Below, one piece after another: positions 6,744 to 15,062 of a DNA stretch of 37,170 nucleotides. The translations under genes and the position numbers were made by a program. The notes under the pieces are model-generated. The model worked only from the letters and a program-made list of their open reading frames with translations, did no database searches and was not told where the DNA came from. The DNA is from JAYENY01 sp964646075 (GTDB lineage: Bacteria; Patescibacteriota; Minisyncoccia; Minisyncoccales; PEYH01), in the NCBI GenBank assembly GCA_964646075.1, contig CAZYBZ010000002.1:1-37170 (forward strand), written 5' to 3'. The number at the start of each line of letters is the position of its first letter. Positions within the stretch are counted from its first letter, which is position 1.

Positions 6744-7343
6744 ATGAATTTAATCCCTACAGTTACAGAGAGGTTTGGTTCAAGAGAAAGGGTTTATGAT
6801 ATTTATTCTCGGCTCTTAGAAGATAGAATTATTTTTCTAATCGGTCCAGTTTCTGATATGGTAGCTAACTCAATTATCGCTCAGATACTTTTTCTCTCAA
6901 GCAAAGATCCTAAAAAAGAGATTAAGCTTTATATCAATAGTCCAGGTGGCTCAGTTACTGCTGGTTTAGCTATCTTTGATACTATGCAATATATTGATTG
7001 TCCAATTTCTACTGTTTGTGTTGGTTTAGCAGCCTCAATGGGCGCTGTTCTCTTAGCAGCTGGAACCAAAGGGAGAAGATTTGCTTTACCAAATAGCGAG
7101 ATTTTACTTCATCAAGTTGCTGGCGGGGTGAGTGGCGAGGCGACAGCTATAGAAATCACAGCGAGACAGATTATAAAGATAAAAGAGAAGATTAATAGAA
7201 TCCTTGCGAAATTAACTAACCAACCATTAAAAACCATTATTAAAGATACGGATAGAGATTTTTATCTTTCTGCTCAAGAAGCTAAAGCTTATGGATTAAT
7301 TGATCTTGTGATAGAATCAAATAAAAAGAAAAAAGACAATTAA
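6744..7343 (+). CDS. clpP: ATP-dependent Clp protease proteolytic subunit
   Basis: The protein has 199 residues, full length for the family. ClpP forms a tetradecameric serine-protease chamber fed by ClpX or ClpC ATPases. The catalytic triad is visible: Ser98 in GLAASMGA, His123 in LLHQ and Asp172 in TDRDFYLSA. The N-terminal IPTVTERFGSRERVYDIYSR and the YINSPGGSV oxyanion region (about 63-71) are intact. It lies 12 bp behind tig, so the two are probably one transcript coupling nascent-chain folding and proteolysis. Its unfoldase partner is not in this window. Confidence 0.97.
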   Translation: MNLIPTVTERFGSRERVYDIYSRLLEDRIIFLIGPVSDMVANSIIAQILFLSSKDPKKEIKLYINSPGGSVTAGLAIFDTMQYIDCPISTVCVGLAASMGAVLLAAGTKGRRFALPNSEILLHQVAGGVSGEATAIEITARQIIKIKEKINRILAKLTNQPLKTIIKDTDRDFYLSAQEAKAYGLIDLVIESNKKKKDN

Positions 7344-7464
7344 TCCCTTTACAAGCAATTTTTTTCTTGATAAGCTTTAAAATATATTAATTAAACTTGG
7401 AATTTGGTGATTCATAAAATTTATTTAATATTTACAATGTTTTACCAGTTTTTCACTAAAAAAT

Positions 7465-8994
7465 ATGACTCAATTTACCCTATTAGCAGTGGGCTTCATT
7501 GCCGTTGTCTTGGGTTCAATCTTAGGATATCTAACTCGCCAGTCCATTGCCAGAAAGCAAATTGGCAGCTTAGAAGTAAGAATTCAAAAGAGAATTGCTC
7601 AAAGTAGGAAAGAAGCCGAAGCGATCGCGGCTGAAGCTAGCCGCAAATCTTCTGAGATAATCGAAAAAGCCAGAGAGGACGAGGAGCTTCGAAAAGGAGA
7701 GCTTCTTAAGACGGAGAGATTTCTTTTAAAGAGGGAGAATAATCTCCAAACAAGGATTGCTGATTTAGACGGGAAAGAGAAAAAAATTTATCAGAAAGCA
7801 GATGAAATTAAAGAATTAAAAGAAAGACTAGATTCTTTAGTAAGCCAAGAAATTCAAAAATTAGAGGATATTTCTCAACTTCGTCGCGAAGAGGCAAAAA
7901 AAGAACTTATGACGAGGGTGGAGCAAGAGTCTCAAAAGGACATCTTAGAAAAAATGCTTCACTTAGAAAAAGACGGAGAAGAGAGGTTTAAAATAAAAGC
8001 TAAAGAGATTTTAGTTTTAGCGGTTCAGAGGTGTGCTCTTCCCCAAGTTCAGGATATTACAACAAGCACGGTTTCCATCCCTTCTGATAAGATTAAAGGA
8101 AGGATAATCGGAAAAGAAGGAAGGAATATTAAGGCCTTTGAAAAGGCGACAGGGGTTGAGGTAATAGTTGATGAGACTCCTGGGGCGATAACTATCTCTG
8201 GCTTTAGTCCATATAGGCGACATGTTGCTCAAAAAGCGATGGAAAGATTGATTAAAGATGGCAGGATTCAACCAGCGAGAATAGAGGAGATAGTTGGTCA
8301 GATAGAAGAAGAGGCGAGTCAGCAGATGAAACAAGCAGGAGAAACAGCTATTTACGAGACTGGAGTTCTCAATCTTGAGCCAAAACTAATTGAGTTTTTG
8401 GGACGATTGCGTTTCAGAACCAGCTATGGACAGAATGTTTTGCTTCATTCTATTGAGGTTTCATTGTTGAGCGGAATGTTAGCCGAAGAAATCGGAGCCG
8501 ATGTTCGGGTGGCTAGAAAAGCTGGACTTCTCCACGATATTGGCAAGGCGATGGATCATCAGGTTCAGGGTTCTCATGTTGATATTGGTATTAAGATTCT
8601 AGAAAGATTCGGAACCGAGAAAGAAGTAATCTCTGCGATGAAGTCTCATCATGAAGAATATCCTTATGAAACCCTTGAGTCTCGTATCATTCAAACCGCT
8701 GACCAGATTTCTGGAGGTAGGCCTGGTGCCAGGAAAGACACTCTTGAGAACTATCTTAAACGATTAGGCGAGCTAGAAGGAATTGCTACTTCTTTCACTG
8801 GAGTTGAAAAAGCGTACGCTATTCAGGCTGGTAGAGAATTAAGGGTTTTTGTCAACCCTAGAGAGATTAATGATTTGGCGGCTCAAAAATTGGCTAGAGA
8901 TATTGCTGGCAGGATTGTTGAAGAGCTAAAATATCCAGGAGAGATTAAAGTTATTGTTATTCGAGAGAAAAGAGTGATAGAATATGCTAAGTAA
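7465..8994 (+). CDS. rny: Ribonuclease Y
   Basis: The 509-residue protein is a membrane-anchored endoribonuclease that starts mRNA decay. One N-terminal membrane helix (about residues 5-22) is followed by a long coiled coil (about 35-190, rich in Glu/Lys), a KH RNA-binding domain (about 203-250, with GRIIGKEGRNIKAFEKATG), and an HD phosphohydrolase domain with the metal-binding LLHDIGKA (His356-Asp357) and MKSHHEEYP. The length matches the usual 510-520 residues. It stands alone after a 121-bp gap; the start is preceded only by A/T-rich sequence. Confidence 0.96.
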   Translation: MTQFTLLAVGFIAVVLGSILGYLTRQSIARKQIGSLEVRIQKRIAQSRKEAEAIAAEASRKSSEIIEKAREDEELRKGELLKTERFLLKRENNLQTRIADLDGKEKKIYQKADEIKELKERLDSLVSQEIQKLEDISQLRREEAKKELMTRVEQESQKDILEKMLHLEKDGEERFKIKAKEILVLAVQRCALPQVQDITTSTVSIPSDKIKGRIIGKEGRNIKAFEKATGVEVIVDETPGAITISGFSPYRRHVAQKAMERLIKDGRIQPARIEEIVGQIEEEASQQMKQAGETAIYETGVLNLEPKLIEFLGRLRFRTSYGQNVLLHSIEVSLLSGMLAEEIGADVRVARKAGLLHDIGKAMDHQVQGSHVDIGIKILERFGTEKEVISAMKSHHEEYPYETLESRIIQTADQISGGRPGARKDTLENYLKRLGELEGIATSFTGVEKAYAIQAGRELRVFVNPREINDLAAQKLARDIAGRIVEELKYPGEIKVIVIREKRVIEYAK

Positions 8995-9063
8995 ACTGAT
9001 TAGGACGGAGATAAGAATAAAAAGGTCGAGTCAAAAAGTATAAGTTAAATGAAAGAGAAAAAC

Positions 9064-9336
9064 ATGACAAAACAAAATTTAGTTGAAATTTTAGCCCAGA
9101 AGTCTGGCCTTTCTAAAACAGTGTCAGCAGAATTTTTGAACACTCTTTTAGACGAGATTGGCAAATCGTTGGCTAAAGGACAAGAGGTGGCCTTAACTGG
9201 TTTTGGTAAATTTTTAGTAAGCAAAAGGAAAGCTAGAACGGGGCGCAATCCTCAGACTGGTGCTTCCATTAAGATTGCCGCCACAACAGTCCCAAGATTT
9301 AAAGCAGGTAAGGCGTTGAAGGACACAGTGAGATAA
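9064..9336 (+). CDS. HU-family DNA-binding protein
   Basis: The 90-residue protein is a histone-like dimer that bends DNA and organises the nucleoid. The body MTKQNLVEILAQKSGLSK, then VALTGFGKFLVSKRKARTGR, then NPQTGASIKIAATTVPRFKAGKALKDTV covers the whole family, including the DNA-binding arm GRNPQTG. An ATG at 9049 would add MKEKN, but family members start at the MTKQ-like residue, and a TATAAG box lies only 4 nt before 9049, so I prefer 9064. A strong terminator follows 9 bp after the stop, so this is the end of its transcript. Confidence 0.94.
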   Translation: MTKQNLVEILAQKSGLSKTVSAEFLNTLLDEIGKSLAKGQEVALTGFGKFLVSKRKARTGRNPQTGASIKIAATTVPRFKAGKALKDTVR

Positions 9337-9345
9337 GTTTTTGTA

Positions 9346-9410
9346 AATTAAAAACCACCCTAGTTTTTGTCGCTTTAAAGAAATAAAGCAACATTGGGTG
9401 GTTTTTAATT
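9346..9410 (+). terminator. strong intrinsic terminator after HU
   Basis: AATTAAAAACCACCC (9346-9360) is perfectly complementary to GGGTGGTTTTTAATT (9396-9410). A second internal stem, GCTTTA/TAAAGC, sits within the loop. The 3' arm supplies the T-run. Because both arms carry A/T runs it could work in both directions. Confidence 0.85.
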
Positions 9411-9518
9411 TTTATTTTTAATCTGACAATCTGCTATTTGTTGCTTTAGAATTAAAAGAAGTAGAAACATATTCTTGAATTAAGAAGTTAAAAATAAAGA
9501 GTTCGTGTCTAAGGCTGC

Positions 9519-9592
9519 TGGAGCGGGTGAAGGGAATCGAACCCTCATCATTTGGTTGGAAACCAAAAGCTCTACCACTAAGCTACACCCGC
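9519..9592 (-). tRNA. tRNA-Gly (anticodon TCC), CCA encoded
   Basis: On the minus strand: acceptor GCGGGTG with CACCCGC, D-arm GCTT/GAGC, anticodon loop TTTCCAA in stem TTTGG/CCAAA, T-arm with loop TTCGATT, discriminator T, and then a genomically encoded CCA (9519-9521). It is the only tRNA of the six here with an encoded CCA. A promoter lies at 9608-9636. Confidence 0.95.
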
Positions 9593-9607
9593 CTAATTTT
9601 ACTAAAA

Positions 9608-9636
9608 ATTATATATTAATTTGACTCAATATGCAA
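9608..9636 (-). promoter_or_regulatory. promoter of tRNA-Gly
   Basis: On the minus strand, TTGCAT (complement of 9631-9636) is separated by 17 bp from a perfect TATAAT (complement of 9608-9613). It gives initiation about 9 nt before the tRNA. Confidence 0.7.
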
Positions 9637-9697
9637 TAAAAGATGCCAGAGACATTCTATAGATCCACAAATGTTTAATATCTACTTTTTGTAAAAT

Positions 9698-9725
9698 TTG
9701 ACTTTAAATTAAAGATTGCTATAAT
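9698..9725 (+). promoter_or_regulatory. strong extended -10 promoter
   Basis: TTGACT at 9698-9703, a 16-bp spacer, then TGCTATAAT (TG at 9717-9718, TATAAT at 9720-9725). It would start a transcript with a leader of about 100 nt for the membrane protein gene at 9829. The leader holds a CAATCGATTG palindrome at 9798-9807. Confidence 0.7.
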
Positions 9726-9828
9726 TAAGAAACTCGTTAAAAAATCTAAAAGTTGAATTAAAAAAATTTAAAAATTGGTTAATCGGGAAGACTTAATCAA
9801 TCGATTGTTTTATTATTAATTTATTTAA

Positions 9829-10485
9829 GTGGCGCAAAATAAAAATATGACAATACAGAAATTTAGCATAAGTGAAGCGATTCGCTTTGGCTGGGAAACA
9901 ACAATGAAGAATCTTGGTTTTTTTATCGGTCTTTTAGCAGCTTCATGGGCGTTTTTTATTGCTCTCTTTTTTGCCATGAGAATGGCCCTAGAAGTGAACA
10001 TTTTTTTAGGGGTTATTCTTCATATTTTCTATTATGTTTCGACAATAGTAATTTCAATGGGATTAGTCAAAATTGCTTTAAAATTTTATGATAACGAGAA
10101 GGGCAAATTTAGTGATCTTTTTTCCCAGTATCGCTTGTTTTTCAACTACCTCTTTGCTTTAATCCTCTATGCTTTGATTATTTGGGGCGGAACATTGCTA
10201 TTAATTATCCCTGGAATTATTTGGGGAATTAAGGTTTGGTTTTTTGATTACCTCGTTGTTGATAAGAAATTAGGACCAATCAAAGCTCTTAAAAAAAGCT
10301 CTGCCATTACCAAAGGATTTAAATGGGATTTACTAGGCTTCTTTTTCGTTGCCTTTGTCATTAATTTACTTGGAGTGCTTTTCTTGTTGATTGGTTTATT
10401 TGTGACTATTCCTGTGACAATGATGGCCACGGTTTTTGTCTATCGTAAGCTTTTGGCTCAAGCAGAAGCTACTCCAGAGATATAA
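9829..10485 (+). CDS. multi-pass membrane protein, GPDPase_memb/DUF975-like
   Basis: The protein has 218 residues and five to six hydrophobic segments (about 28-52, 57-82, 103-123, 124-137 and 165-205). The segment IPGIIWGIKVWFFDYLVVD, followed by LGPIKALKKSSAITKG and a W-D-L-L-G-F-F helix, is the pattern seen in the membrane domain of glycerophosphodiester phosphodiesterase-like and DUF975 families: a conserved IPGI turn before a cytoplasmic A-L-K-x-S segment. There is no catalytic domain, so I call it an integral membrane protein of unknown role. The start is GTG at 9829; ATG at 9847 would remove six residues and is equally possible. It has its own promoter and is flanked by convergent tRNA genes. 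Confidence 0.7.
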   Translation: MAQNKNMTIQKFSISEAIRFGWETTMKNLGFFIGLLAASWAFFIALFFAMRMALEVNIFLGVILHIFYYVSTIVISMGLVKIALKFYDNEKGKFSDLFSQYRLFFNYLFALILYALIIWGGTLLLIIPGIIWGIKVWFFDYLVVDKKLGPIKALKKSSAITKGFKWDLLGFFFVAFVINLLGVLFLLIGLFVTIPVTMMATVFVYRKLLAQAEATPEI

Positions 10486-10519
10486 AAAAGGTTGTCCCCT
10501 CTTTTAGATCTTCCTATAT

Positions 10520-10591
10520 TCGGGGCACCCAGACTCGAACTGGGATTAAATCCTCCCAAAGGACTCGTGCTACCAATTGCACTATGCCCCG
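10520..10591 (-). tRNA. tRNA-Pro (anticodon TGG)
   Basis: On the minus strand: acceptor CGGGGCA with TGCCCCG, D-arm GTGC/GCAC, anticodon stem AGTCC/GGATT with loop TTTGGGA, T-arm CCCAG/CTGGG with loop TTCGAGT, and discriminator A. CCA is not encoded. A possible promoter upstream (TTCACA, 17 bp, TAATAT on the minus strand) lies in the 10592-10640 region. Confidence 0.94.
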
Positions 10592-10743
10592 CTATGTTGA
10601 ATATTAGCGGATTTTTTTAGTTTTGTGAAGACTTTGGATAATTTCAGAAGATAATTGTGGGGAAAAATAAAGATTATTCTTTTTCTAGAAATATGCTAAA
10701 ATAAATAAGATTTTAGTTTAGAGATAAAAAAAGAGTTAATCGA

Positions 10744-10765
10744 GGGGGGGGGCTTAGACCCCACT
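10744..10765. repeat. degenerate short relative of the GGGGTCAGACCCC palindrome
   Basis: A run of nine G followed by CTTAGACCCCACT resembles the centre of the element at 457-507 (GGGGTCAGACCCCACT). It can form a short GGGG/CCCC hairpin. Only the core is shared, so it may be a decayed copy or chance. The rest of 10592-10880 holds no convincing gene. Confidence 0.35.
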
Positions 10766-10864
10766 TAAAAATATTAACATCAATATCGTAAATAATCATT
10801 AAAATGCCTTAGGGGCTCTAGTAGGATAGCGTCATACAAGAATTTCTGTTTTTTACTTATTTTA

Positions 10865-10873
10865 TGCTATAAT
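10865..10873 (+). promoter_or_regulatory. extended -10 element, leaderless start for the AbiE-like pair
   Basis: TGCTATAAT occupies 10865-10873 and the ATG is at 10881, so the transcript should begin at or within a base of the start codon. The -35 is weak, but the extended TG compensates. Confidence 0.6.
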
Positions 10874-10880
10874 AATTTTA

Positions 10881-11144
10881 ATGACTATTAACGAATTTAT
10901 TAAAGAAAGGTCACATTTGGTTTGGTATACTAAAAATTTTGATAACCTCTCTAAAGAATCGATTATAGAACACGTTTTGAATTATGGAGAATGGGAGGAC
11001 ATCCAAAAAATGATTTCTATTTTGGGAATTAAAAAAGTTTCTGAAATTTTCCAAAAAACTGCTTTTAAAAAAAGAAGCAATTATCATCCAAAAACAAAAC
11101 ATTATTTTAACCTCTATTTTAACAAATATGCAAAAGCTATATAA
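10881..11144 (+). CDS. DUF6922-like small protein, putative antitoxin partner
   Basis: The protein has 87 residues and is basic and soluble. It reads LVWYTKNFDNLSKESIIEHVLNYGEWEDIQKM then LGIKKVSEIFQKTAF. A W/Y-aromatic start, an I-I-E-x-V-L-N-Y-G-x-W-E-D-I core and a short C-terminal helix are typical of the small proteins (DUF6922) placed just before AbiEii-type nucleotidyltransferases. I infer it is the antitoxin or regulator of the gene that overlaps it by 17 bp. No DNA-binding motif is certain. It has an extended -10 promoter and probably a leaderless mRNA. The region is visibly more A/T-rich than the housekeeping genes, which fits acquisition. Confidence 0.65.
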   Translation: MTINEFIKERSHLVWYTKNFDNLSKESIIEHVLNYGEWEDIQKMISILGIKKVSEIFQKTAFKKRSNYHPKTKHYFNLYFNKYAKAI

Positions 11145-11745
11145 AGAGGTTTTGACAATTGAGCAGGCAAAGTTATTACCTCTATTAAAAAAGTTTCCCG
11201 ATTTTGGTTTGGTCGGAGGAACTGCTATCGCACTCCAAATTGGCCATCGTGAATCTATTGATTTTGATTTATTTATATTAAAACCATTTGAAAATATTGA
11301 AATTAAGAGAAAAATTCAAAATATAGGAAAAATAGATAGAGTTATCCGAGATGAAAATAATCAATTTACTTTTTTATTGGGCACTGTTCAGTTTACTTTT
11401 TTCTATTACCCGTTTCAAATTAAATACGAGAAAAAAATTGACGATATTATTATGATGCCTACTCTTTTAACTTTGGCTACTATGAAGGCGTATGCGCTAG
11501 GAAGAAGAGCAAAATGGAAGGATTATGTTGATTTATATTTTATCATAAAGAGTTTTCATAAAATTGATGACATTGTCAAAAAAGGAAAAGATATTTTTGA
11601 AGGAGAATTTAGCGAAAAGCTTTTTCGAGAACAACTGTCTTATTTTAAAGACATCGATTATTCAGAAGAAATTGTATATAAAAAAGGATTTAAGATTAAT
11701 AATGAAATTATTAAAAAAGAACTAGTTGATATTAGCTTAAACTAA
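11128..11745 (+). CDS. AbiEii/AbiGii-type nucleotidyltransferase (toxin-like)
   Basis: The protein has 205 residues. The nucleotidyltransferase core is GLVGGTAIAL (residues 27-36) followed by HRESIDFDLF (40-49): Gly30-Gly31-Thr32, Arg41, Ser43 and the metal-binding pair Asp45 and Asp47. Later, KAYALGRRAKWKDYVDLYFI (about 118-137) supplies the K..R.a.KD..DLy motif of the family. In AbiE systems such proteins are toxins that can act in phage defence or plasmid stability, by adding nucleotides to RNA. The upstream 87-residue gene overlaps it by 17 bp, which suggests translational coupling. Activity and target here are unknown, and some relatives are not toxic. Confidence 0.8.
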   Translation: MQKLYKEVLTIEQAKLLPLLKKFPDFGLVGGTAIALQIGHRESIDFDLFILKPFENIEIKRKIQNIGKIDRVIRDENNQFTFLLGTVQFTFFYYPFQIKYEKKIDDIIMMPTLLTLATMKAYALGRRAKWKDYVDLYFIIKSFHKIDDIVKKGKDIFEGEFSEKLFREQLSYFKDIDYSEEIVYKKGFKINNEIIKKELVDISLN

Positions 11746-11813
11746 GGTTTAATAATCCCTAAATTAAATGGCGTCAGGACTGAACTATATTATCTAAAAA
11801 TTAAAGAAAAATA

Positions 11814-12761
11814 ATGAGTAATTATTTCTCCCAATTAAATATTTTTTCTCAGTGTAAGAAATACAATATTCCCCTTCGGCAGTGTCCTCAATTCCTTTTT
11901 GTGATTATGGGTTTTGGGATTATGCTTTTCAGTATCACTTTTTATACTATTGGCGAACGTCACGTGACAGATCCTAGAATGGTTGCGATTGCTGTTCTTT
12001 TGGTCTCTATATTCTTGATGATTATTGCTTTCACGATTACTCATAGTTTTGAGAATTTAGCTGAAGCTAATAGAATAAAGGCAGAGTTCGTTAATATTGT
12101 CTCTCATCAACTACGGGCCCCGCTAACTAATTTAAAGTGGGCGATTCAATCTTTATCCTCTGAGAAATTCAGTCAAGCTCTTTCTGATTATTCTACTGAA
12201 TATTTTGATGCGATTAAAGAGAATGGTGCTCGAATGGAAAAACTAATAGATGATTTGCTTATTATAACTCGTTTAAAAGAGAAGGGGGTCCGGGACAAAA
12301 AATCAAGTTTTTCTTTGGCAGCATTAACCCAAGAGGTTGTCTCAGAACATAAGTCATTTATCAAGGCCTCTAATTTAAACATAGACTTAAAGACACCCGA
12401 CGACCTTCTTGATGTTTTCGCCAGTCGCTTTCTTGTTAAAATAGTAATAGAAAATTTAGTTGGTAATGCCATCCGTTACAGCAAAGGAGGTGATAAGATA
12501 TTTATTGAATTAGAGGCATCAACTAAAAAAGTAAAGTTTAAGATAAGGGATCAGGGAATAGGTATTTCTAAAAAAGATCAAAAATATATTTTTCAAAAAT
12601 TTTTTCGCGCTCAGAATGCCGTTAAGAGAAAGGTCTACGGAACCGGTTTAGGGCTTTTTATTGTTAAATTAATTTTAGATGGCATAAAGGGAAAAGTTTG
12701 GTTTGTTTCTAAAGAAAAGGAAGGGTCTGCTTTTTATTTTACTTTACCGACGAGACAATAA
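11814..12761 (+). CDS. sensor histidine kinase with two TM helices and no external sensor
   Basis: The protein has 315 residues. Two membrane helices (about 28-46 and 56-79) are joined by only about nine residues outside, so no periplasmic or extracellular sensor domain exists. The H-box NIVSHQLRAPLTNLKW follows, with the phosphorylated His98. The ATP-binding domain has an N-box (ENLVGNAIRYS), G1 (RDQGIGI), an F-box (FQKFFRA) and G2 (GTGLGLFIVK). It would autophosphorylate and pass phosphate to the receiver encoded 38 bp downstream. The pilus genes follow directly, so control of pili or motility is suggested by position only. Confidence 0.93.
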   Translation: MSNYFSQLNIFSQCKKYNIPLRQCPQFLFVIMGFGIMLFSITFYTIGERHVTDPRMVAIAVLLVSIFLMIIAFTITHSFENLAEANRIKAEFVNIVSHQLRAPLTNLKWAIQSLSSEKFSQALSDYSTEYFDAIKENGARMEKLIDDLLIITRLKEKGVRDKKSSFSLAALTQEVVSEHKSFIKASNLNIDLKTPDDLLDVFASRFLVKIVIENLVGNAIRYSKGGDKIFIELEASTKKVKFKIRDQGIGISKKDQKYIFQKFFRAQNAVKRKVYGTGLGLFIVKLILDGIKGKVWFVSKEKEGSAFYFTLPTRQ

Positions 12762-12799
12762 TAAAATAATTAAACGATTATAATTAAATTATTAATATT

Positions 12800-13165
12800 A
12801 TGAAAAAAATTCTATTCATTGAAGATGAAGCTATTATCCAAAAAACATTAGGAGAATCTTTACGAAAAGAGAATTATGAGATACAGTCCGCGCTTGACGG
12901 GGAAATCGGTTTAAGGTTGGCAAAAAGCGAAAAACCAGATTTAATCCTCTTAGACATTGTTCTTCCCAAGAAAAACGGACTGGAGGTTTTAGAAGAATTG
13001 CACAAAGATGAGGCAACAAAAAACATTCCTGTTATTATTTTAACTAATTTAGAGAATGTCGGAGAAGTAGAAAAAGCCATTAAGTTTGGGGCGACGACTT
13101 ATTTAGTGAAAGCTAATTATAGTCTGGACGAGGTAGTTAAAAAAGTGAGAGAAGCGTTAGCTTGA
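12800..13165 (+). CDS. receiver-only response regulator (CheY-like)
   Basis: The 121-residue protein is a single receiver domain with no output domain. It has the acidic pocket Glu8-Asp9-Glu10 (FIEDEA), the phosphoacceptor Asp52 in LILLDIVLP, Thr82 in ILTN and Lys104 in LVKA. A stand-alone receiver acts by protein contact, as CheY does, or passes phosphate on. It sits between the kinase gene and pilB, so an effect on the pilus motor or on another regulator is a reasonable guess, not shown. It ends with TGA, read as stop. Confidence 0.94.
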   Translation: MKKILFIEDEAIIQKTLGESLRKENYEIQSALDGEIGLRLAKSEKPDLILLDIVLPKKNGLEVLEELHKDEATKNIPVIILTNLENVGEVEKAIKFGATTYLVKANYSLDEVVKKVREALA

Positions 13166-13285
13166 TTAACAGTGAGTTAAAACTTTGTTGACGCGAGTTA
13201 GAATATAATTAACATCAGGTTATTTTGCATCTATCTTGTATAAAGCTTTGAGTTAATCTTGTTTGAAATCTTAGGTAAATCATCT

Positions 13286-15040
13286 ATGAAAATTGATCCC
13301 GAACAAATAAATACTTTTTTAGTAGATGCCGAGATGTTGACCGCTGACGAATTTACTAATGTCCAAAAAATCGCTAAAGAGAGAAATCAGAGCATAGAAG
13401 ATGTTTTGCTTATTAATAATTTTATCTCCCAGGAAGATTTAATGCGATTAAAAGCATATGTTACGGGAGTTCCTTTTGTTGATTTAGAAAAAACAGTTAT
13501 TCCTCATAAAGTTTTAGAGATTATTCCTGAGCCTATCGCTCGCTCTCACAATATAGTAGCCTTTAGAAGGCAAGAGAGGAATTTAGAGGTGGCGATGCTT
13601 GATCCAGAAAATCTCCAAACAATTGATTTTATAAAAAAGAAGTCAAATTTGAAGATTTTACCACGACTAACCACTGCCGAGGGAATTAAAAATGTTTTGT
13701 CCCAGTACAGGAAGACCCTAGGGGCTGATTTTAAAGAATTAATTAAAGGAGACGTAAGCGGGATAAAAGCAATTTCCTCAAAGACAAAAGATGGAGACAA
13801 GAGAGAGCGGTCTTTAGAAAAGGTAGCTCAAGAGATACCAGTGGTAAGGATAGTCGAGACTCTTTTAAAGCATGCTGTTTTGGACAGGGCCTCAGACATT
13901 CATATTGAACCATTAGAAAAAGAGGTAATGGTTCGCTACAGGATTGACGGTATTCTTCGGGATGCGATGATATTGCCAAAACAGATTGCCCCGGGTATTA
14001 TTGCTCGAATAAAAATTCTTGCTGATCTTAAATTAGATGAACATCGTTTGCCTCAAGACGGGCGTTTTAAATTTACAAATAACGGTGATAAATATTCTGT
14101 AAGGGTTTCTGTTTTACCAATTTTAGCTGGAGAGAAAGCGGTTCTTCGCCTCTTAGCTGAAGGCAGTAAAGGGTATTCTTTAGAGGAGCTTGGATTAAGA
14201 GGACAGGCGATTGAGTATGTTCAGGTGGCGATTAAAAAACCCACGGGCATGATTTTAGTTACTGGACCGACTGGCTCGGGTAAAACAACCACTCTTTATT
14301 CTATCTTGGAAATCTTAAATGTTCCAGAGATTAATATCTGTACAGTAGAAGATCCTGTTGAATACCGAATGCCTAGAATCAACCAAACTCAAGTGAGGAC
14401 TAATATTGGACTCTCGTTTAGCAATGGACTCCGATCTTTGCTTAGACAAGACCCAGATATTATTATGGTTGGTGAGATTAGAGATAAAGAGACTGCTGCT
14501 TTAGCAATTAATGCCGCTTTAACTGGGCATTTAGTCCTTTCTACCTTGCACACTAATGATGCAGCTGGCGCTATTCCTCGGCTTATTGATATGGGGATAG
14601 AACCCTTTTTGATTGCTTCTACTTTAAATCTAGTTTTGGCTCAGCGTTTGGTTCGAAAGTTATGCGATCAGAAGGAAGAGTATGAGATAAAGGGCGCGGA
14701 GACAGACAATCTTTTTAAACATTGTGATGAAGAGCGGATTTTAAGCGTTTTAAGAGAGGAAAAGCTAATTAAAGGCAGGCAAAAATTTTCTGATGTAAAA
14801 TTTTATCATCCCAAAAAAAATAAAAGCTGTCCAAATGGGTATAAAGGAAGGTGTGGGCTTTTTGAGGTTTTACCTATTTCTGAAAGCGTCAAGGAATTGA
14901 TTAGCGAGGGGGTTTTTTCTGCCCAAATTCAAAAAAGAGCCGTTAAAGAAGGAATGAGAACCATGATAGAGGACGGTTTTATTAAGGCAACTCAAGGGGT
15001 TACTACTATAGAAGAGGTTCTTAGAGTAATAATGGAATAA
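13286..15040 (+). CDS. pilB: type IV pilus assembly ATPase PilB (GspE/PulE family)
   Basis: This hexameric ATPase of 584 residues drives pilus extension. It has an N-terminal MshEN-type helical domain (about 1-145), then SDIHIEP (Asp box), HRLPQDGR, Walker A GPTGSGKTTT (from about residue 327), Walker B RQDPDIIMVGEIRD (about 388-400) and the His box TGHLVLSTLHTNDA. The usual zinc-binding CxxC...CxxC is reduced to KLCDQK and KSCPNGYKGR, one Cys each, so that zinc site looks lost. The ATG at 13286 is preferred; an in-frame TTG at 13259 would add nine residues. pilC follows after 22 bp. Confidence 0.95.
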   Translation: MKIDPEQINTFLVDAEMLTADEFTNVQKIAKERNQSIEDVLLINNFISQEDLMRLKAYVTGVPFVDLEKTVIPHKVLEIIPEPIARSHNIVAFRRQERNLEVAMLDPENLQTIDFIKKKSNLKILPRLTTAEGIKNVLSQYRKTLGADFKELIKGDVSGIKAISSKTKDGDKRERSLEKVAQEIPVVRIVETLLKHAVLDRASDIHIEPLEKEVMVRYRIDGILRDAMILPKQIAPGIIARIKILADLKLDEHRLPQDGRFKFTNNGDKYSVRVSVLPILAGEKAVLRLLAEGSKGYSLEELGLRGQAIEYVQVAIKKPTGMILVTGPTGSGKTTTLYSILEILNVPEINICTVEDPVEYRMPRINQTQVRTNIGLSFSNGLRSLLRQDPDIIMVGEIRDKETAALAINAALTGHLVLSTLHTNDAAGAIPRLIDMGIEPFLIASTLNLVLAQRLVRKLCDQKEEYEIKGAETDNLFKHCDEERILSVLREEKLIKGRQKFSDVKFYHPKKNKSCPNGYKGRCGLFEVLPISESVKELISEGVFSAQIQKRAVKEGMRTMIEDGFIKATQGVTTIEEVLRVIME

Positions 15041-15062
15041 CTTTTTAAGATAACTTTATCTA

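Noticed and set aside
7404..7607. 67-codon frame overlapping the start of RNase Y
   Set aside because: It lies in another frame over the well-supported rny start and has no recognisable features.
13163..13165. TGA recoding (UGA as Gly or Trp)
   Set aside because: TGA ends the response regulator, tatD, the GlmU-like and the PP-loop genes exactly at the family C-terminus, so it is a stop codon.
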